A stretch of DNA of 5,751 nt, taken from Mycobacterium sp. Lineage in GTDB: Bacteria > Actinomycetota > Actinomycetes > Mycobacteriales > Mycobacteriaceae. This document shows, piece by piece, positions 5,105 through 5,751 of the stretch; the first letter of the stretch is position 1, and the number at the start of each line of letters is the position of its first letter. The stretch is taken from contig JAOPWF010000501.1 in NCBI GenBank assembly GCA_025965815.1, forward strand, positions 1-5,751. Direction: 5' to 3'. A program made the translations under genes and the position numbers. Under the pieces are notes generated by a model. That model saw only the letters and a program-made list of their open reading frames with translations, made no database searches and was not told the DNA's origin.

Positions 5105-5751
5105 TGTCCGATCAGTCCGTGGAAGCATTCCTGCAATGCCTCCGACATCGTCGGGTGGGTGTGCACGTTGCGGGCTAGTTCGTTGGCGGTCAGGTCCCAC
5201 TTCTGGGCCAGCGTCAGCTCGGGCAGCAGTTCGGAGACGTCATGCCCGATCAGGTGCCCGCCCAGCAGTTCGCCGTACTTGCCGTCGGCGATCAGCTTCA
5301 CGAAGCCGCTGGGATCGCCCAGCCCGTGGGCCTTGGCATTCGCGGTGAACGGGAACTTGGCCACCTTGACGTCGTAGCCCTCGTCGCGTGCCTGCTCTTC
5401 GGTCAGGCCGAAGCTCGCGACCTGCGGCTGGCAGAACGTCGCGCGCGGCAGCATCCGGTAATCACCAAGCGGCAAAGTGTCTGCGCCGGCGATGGTTTCG
5501 GCCGCCACCACGCCTTGCGCCTCAGCGACATGGGCGAGCTGCAGCAGCCCGGTAACGTCGCCGATGGCGTAGATGTGCGGCACCGAGGTGCGCATGTATT
5601 CGTCGATGGCGATCGCCTTGCGCTCGGTCAGCTTGACGCCGGCGGAGTCCAGCCCGAAACCCTCGACGTTGGGCGCGAAGCCGATGGCCTGCAGCACCTT
5701 GTCGGCCTTGAGGTCGCTGGACTTGCCGTCCTTGCTCACCGTCACGGTGAC
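5089..5751 (-). CDS. lpdC: Dihydrolipoamide dehydrogenase, C-terminal 220 residues (5' part outside window)
   Basis: FAD-dependent E3 enzyme that reoxidises dihydrolipoyl groups with NAD+ in pyruvate and branched-chain 2-oxoacid dehydrogenase complexes. In M. tuberculosis it also supports the DlaT-AhpD-AhpC peroxidase system. The fragment aligns with the end of the 464-residue M. tuberculosis LpdC (about residues 245-464). It shows the end of the NAD domain ([13 protein letters not shown]), the FAD-binding strand IYAIGDV with [13 protein letters not shown], and the dimer-interface domain. That last domain carries HTHPTMSE, whose H443 and E448 form the active-site base pair, and the terminal HMINF. 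The redox-active disulfide and N-terminal FAD motif lie beyond the window. The frame is open to the last base. Followed after 2 bp by the secreted-protein gene on the same strand, so the two are probably co-transcribed. Confidence 0.97.
   Translation of the reverse strand, partial: VTVTVSKDGKSSDLKADKVLQAIGFAPNVEGFGLDSAGVKLTERKAIAIDEYMRTSVPHIYAIGDVTGLLQLAHVAEAQGVVAAETIAGADTLPLGDYRMLPRATFCQPQVASFGLTEEQARDEGYDVKVAKFPFTANAKAHGLGDPSGFVKLIADGKYGELLGGHLIGHDVSELLPELTLAQKWDLTANELARNVHTHPTMSEALQECFHGLIGHMINF

Noticed and set aside
5087..5200. N-terminal extension of the secreted protein into lpdC
   Set aside because: It would place 38 polar residues before an otherwise perfect signal peptide and overlap the lpdC end by over 100 bp.
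4019..5377. 452-residue plus-strand open frame, the second longest frame in the window
   Set aside because: It overlaps the end of the CMD gene and lies opposite the secreted protein and lpdC, both of which have strong protein-level evidence.
1..5751. Mobile element, prophage, CRISPR or defence system
   Set aside because: No transposase, integrase, terminal repeats, direct-repeat arrays or defence domains are visible, and gene order matches a conserved mycobacterial metabolic block.

Overview
The window looks like chromosomal DNA of a mycobacterium, probably a non-tuberculous, fast-grower type. It is GC-rich and has GTG starts. Its predicted proteins read almost residue for residue like the M. 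tuberculosis icl1 - Rv0466 - ramB - Rv0464c - lpdC block (Rv0467 to Rv0462). That block appears here in the opposite orientation, and both ends of the window cut through genes. The comparison is from memory of those proteins, not from a search.

Layout: (1) 1-978, minus strand: the first 326 residues of isocitrate lyase. (2) 979-1246: a 268-bp control region rich in short repeats and TTGCGAA/TTTGCAAA-like sites. (3) 1247-2068, minus: an acyl-ACP-thioesterase-like double hotdog protein. (4) 2069-2190: a divergent promoter region with a perfect 7-5-7 inverted repeat. (5) 2191-3606, plus: RamB, regulator of the glyoxylate cycle, with a predicted leaderless start. (6) 3603-4145, plus: a carboxymuconolactone decarboxylase/AhpD-superfamily protein whose GTG overlaps the ramB stop. 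(7) 4146-4183: a short convergent gap. (8) 4184-5086, minus: an unrecognised secreted protein made of two copies of a four-cysteine module. (9) 5089-5751, minus: the last 220 residues of dihydrolipoamide dehydrogenase LpdC.

How they fit together: isocitrate lyase runs the glyoxylate shunt and the methylisocitrate cycle during growth on fatty acids. RamB senses this metabolic state and is known in mycobacteria and corynebacteria to control icl and itself. The thioesterase-like gene lies between them and diverges from ramB, so one operator could serve both. LpdC is the E3 flavoprotein of 2-oxoacid dehydrogenases, feeding acetyl-CoA and TCA metabolism.

The conserved block itself is ordinary. 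The parts most worth a second look are the secreted duplicated-module gene, which sits where M. tuberculosis has the small membrane gene Rv0463; a perfect 8-5-8 inverted repeat holding both the lpdC stop and the start of that gene; the RamB operator shared between the ramB and icl control regions; and catalytic-residue losses in the thioesterase-like, IrrE-like and AhpD-like domains. I see no RNA genes, insertion sequences, CRISPR arrays or phage features, and no convincing wholly new system.
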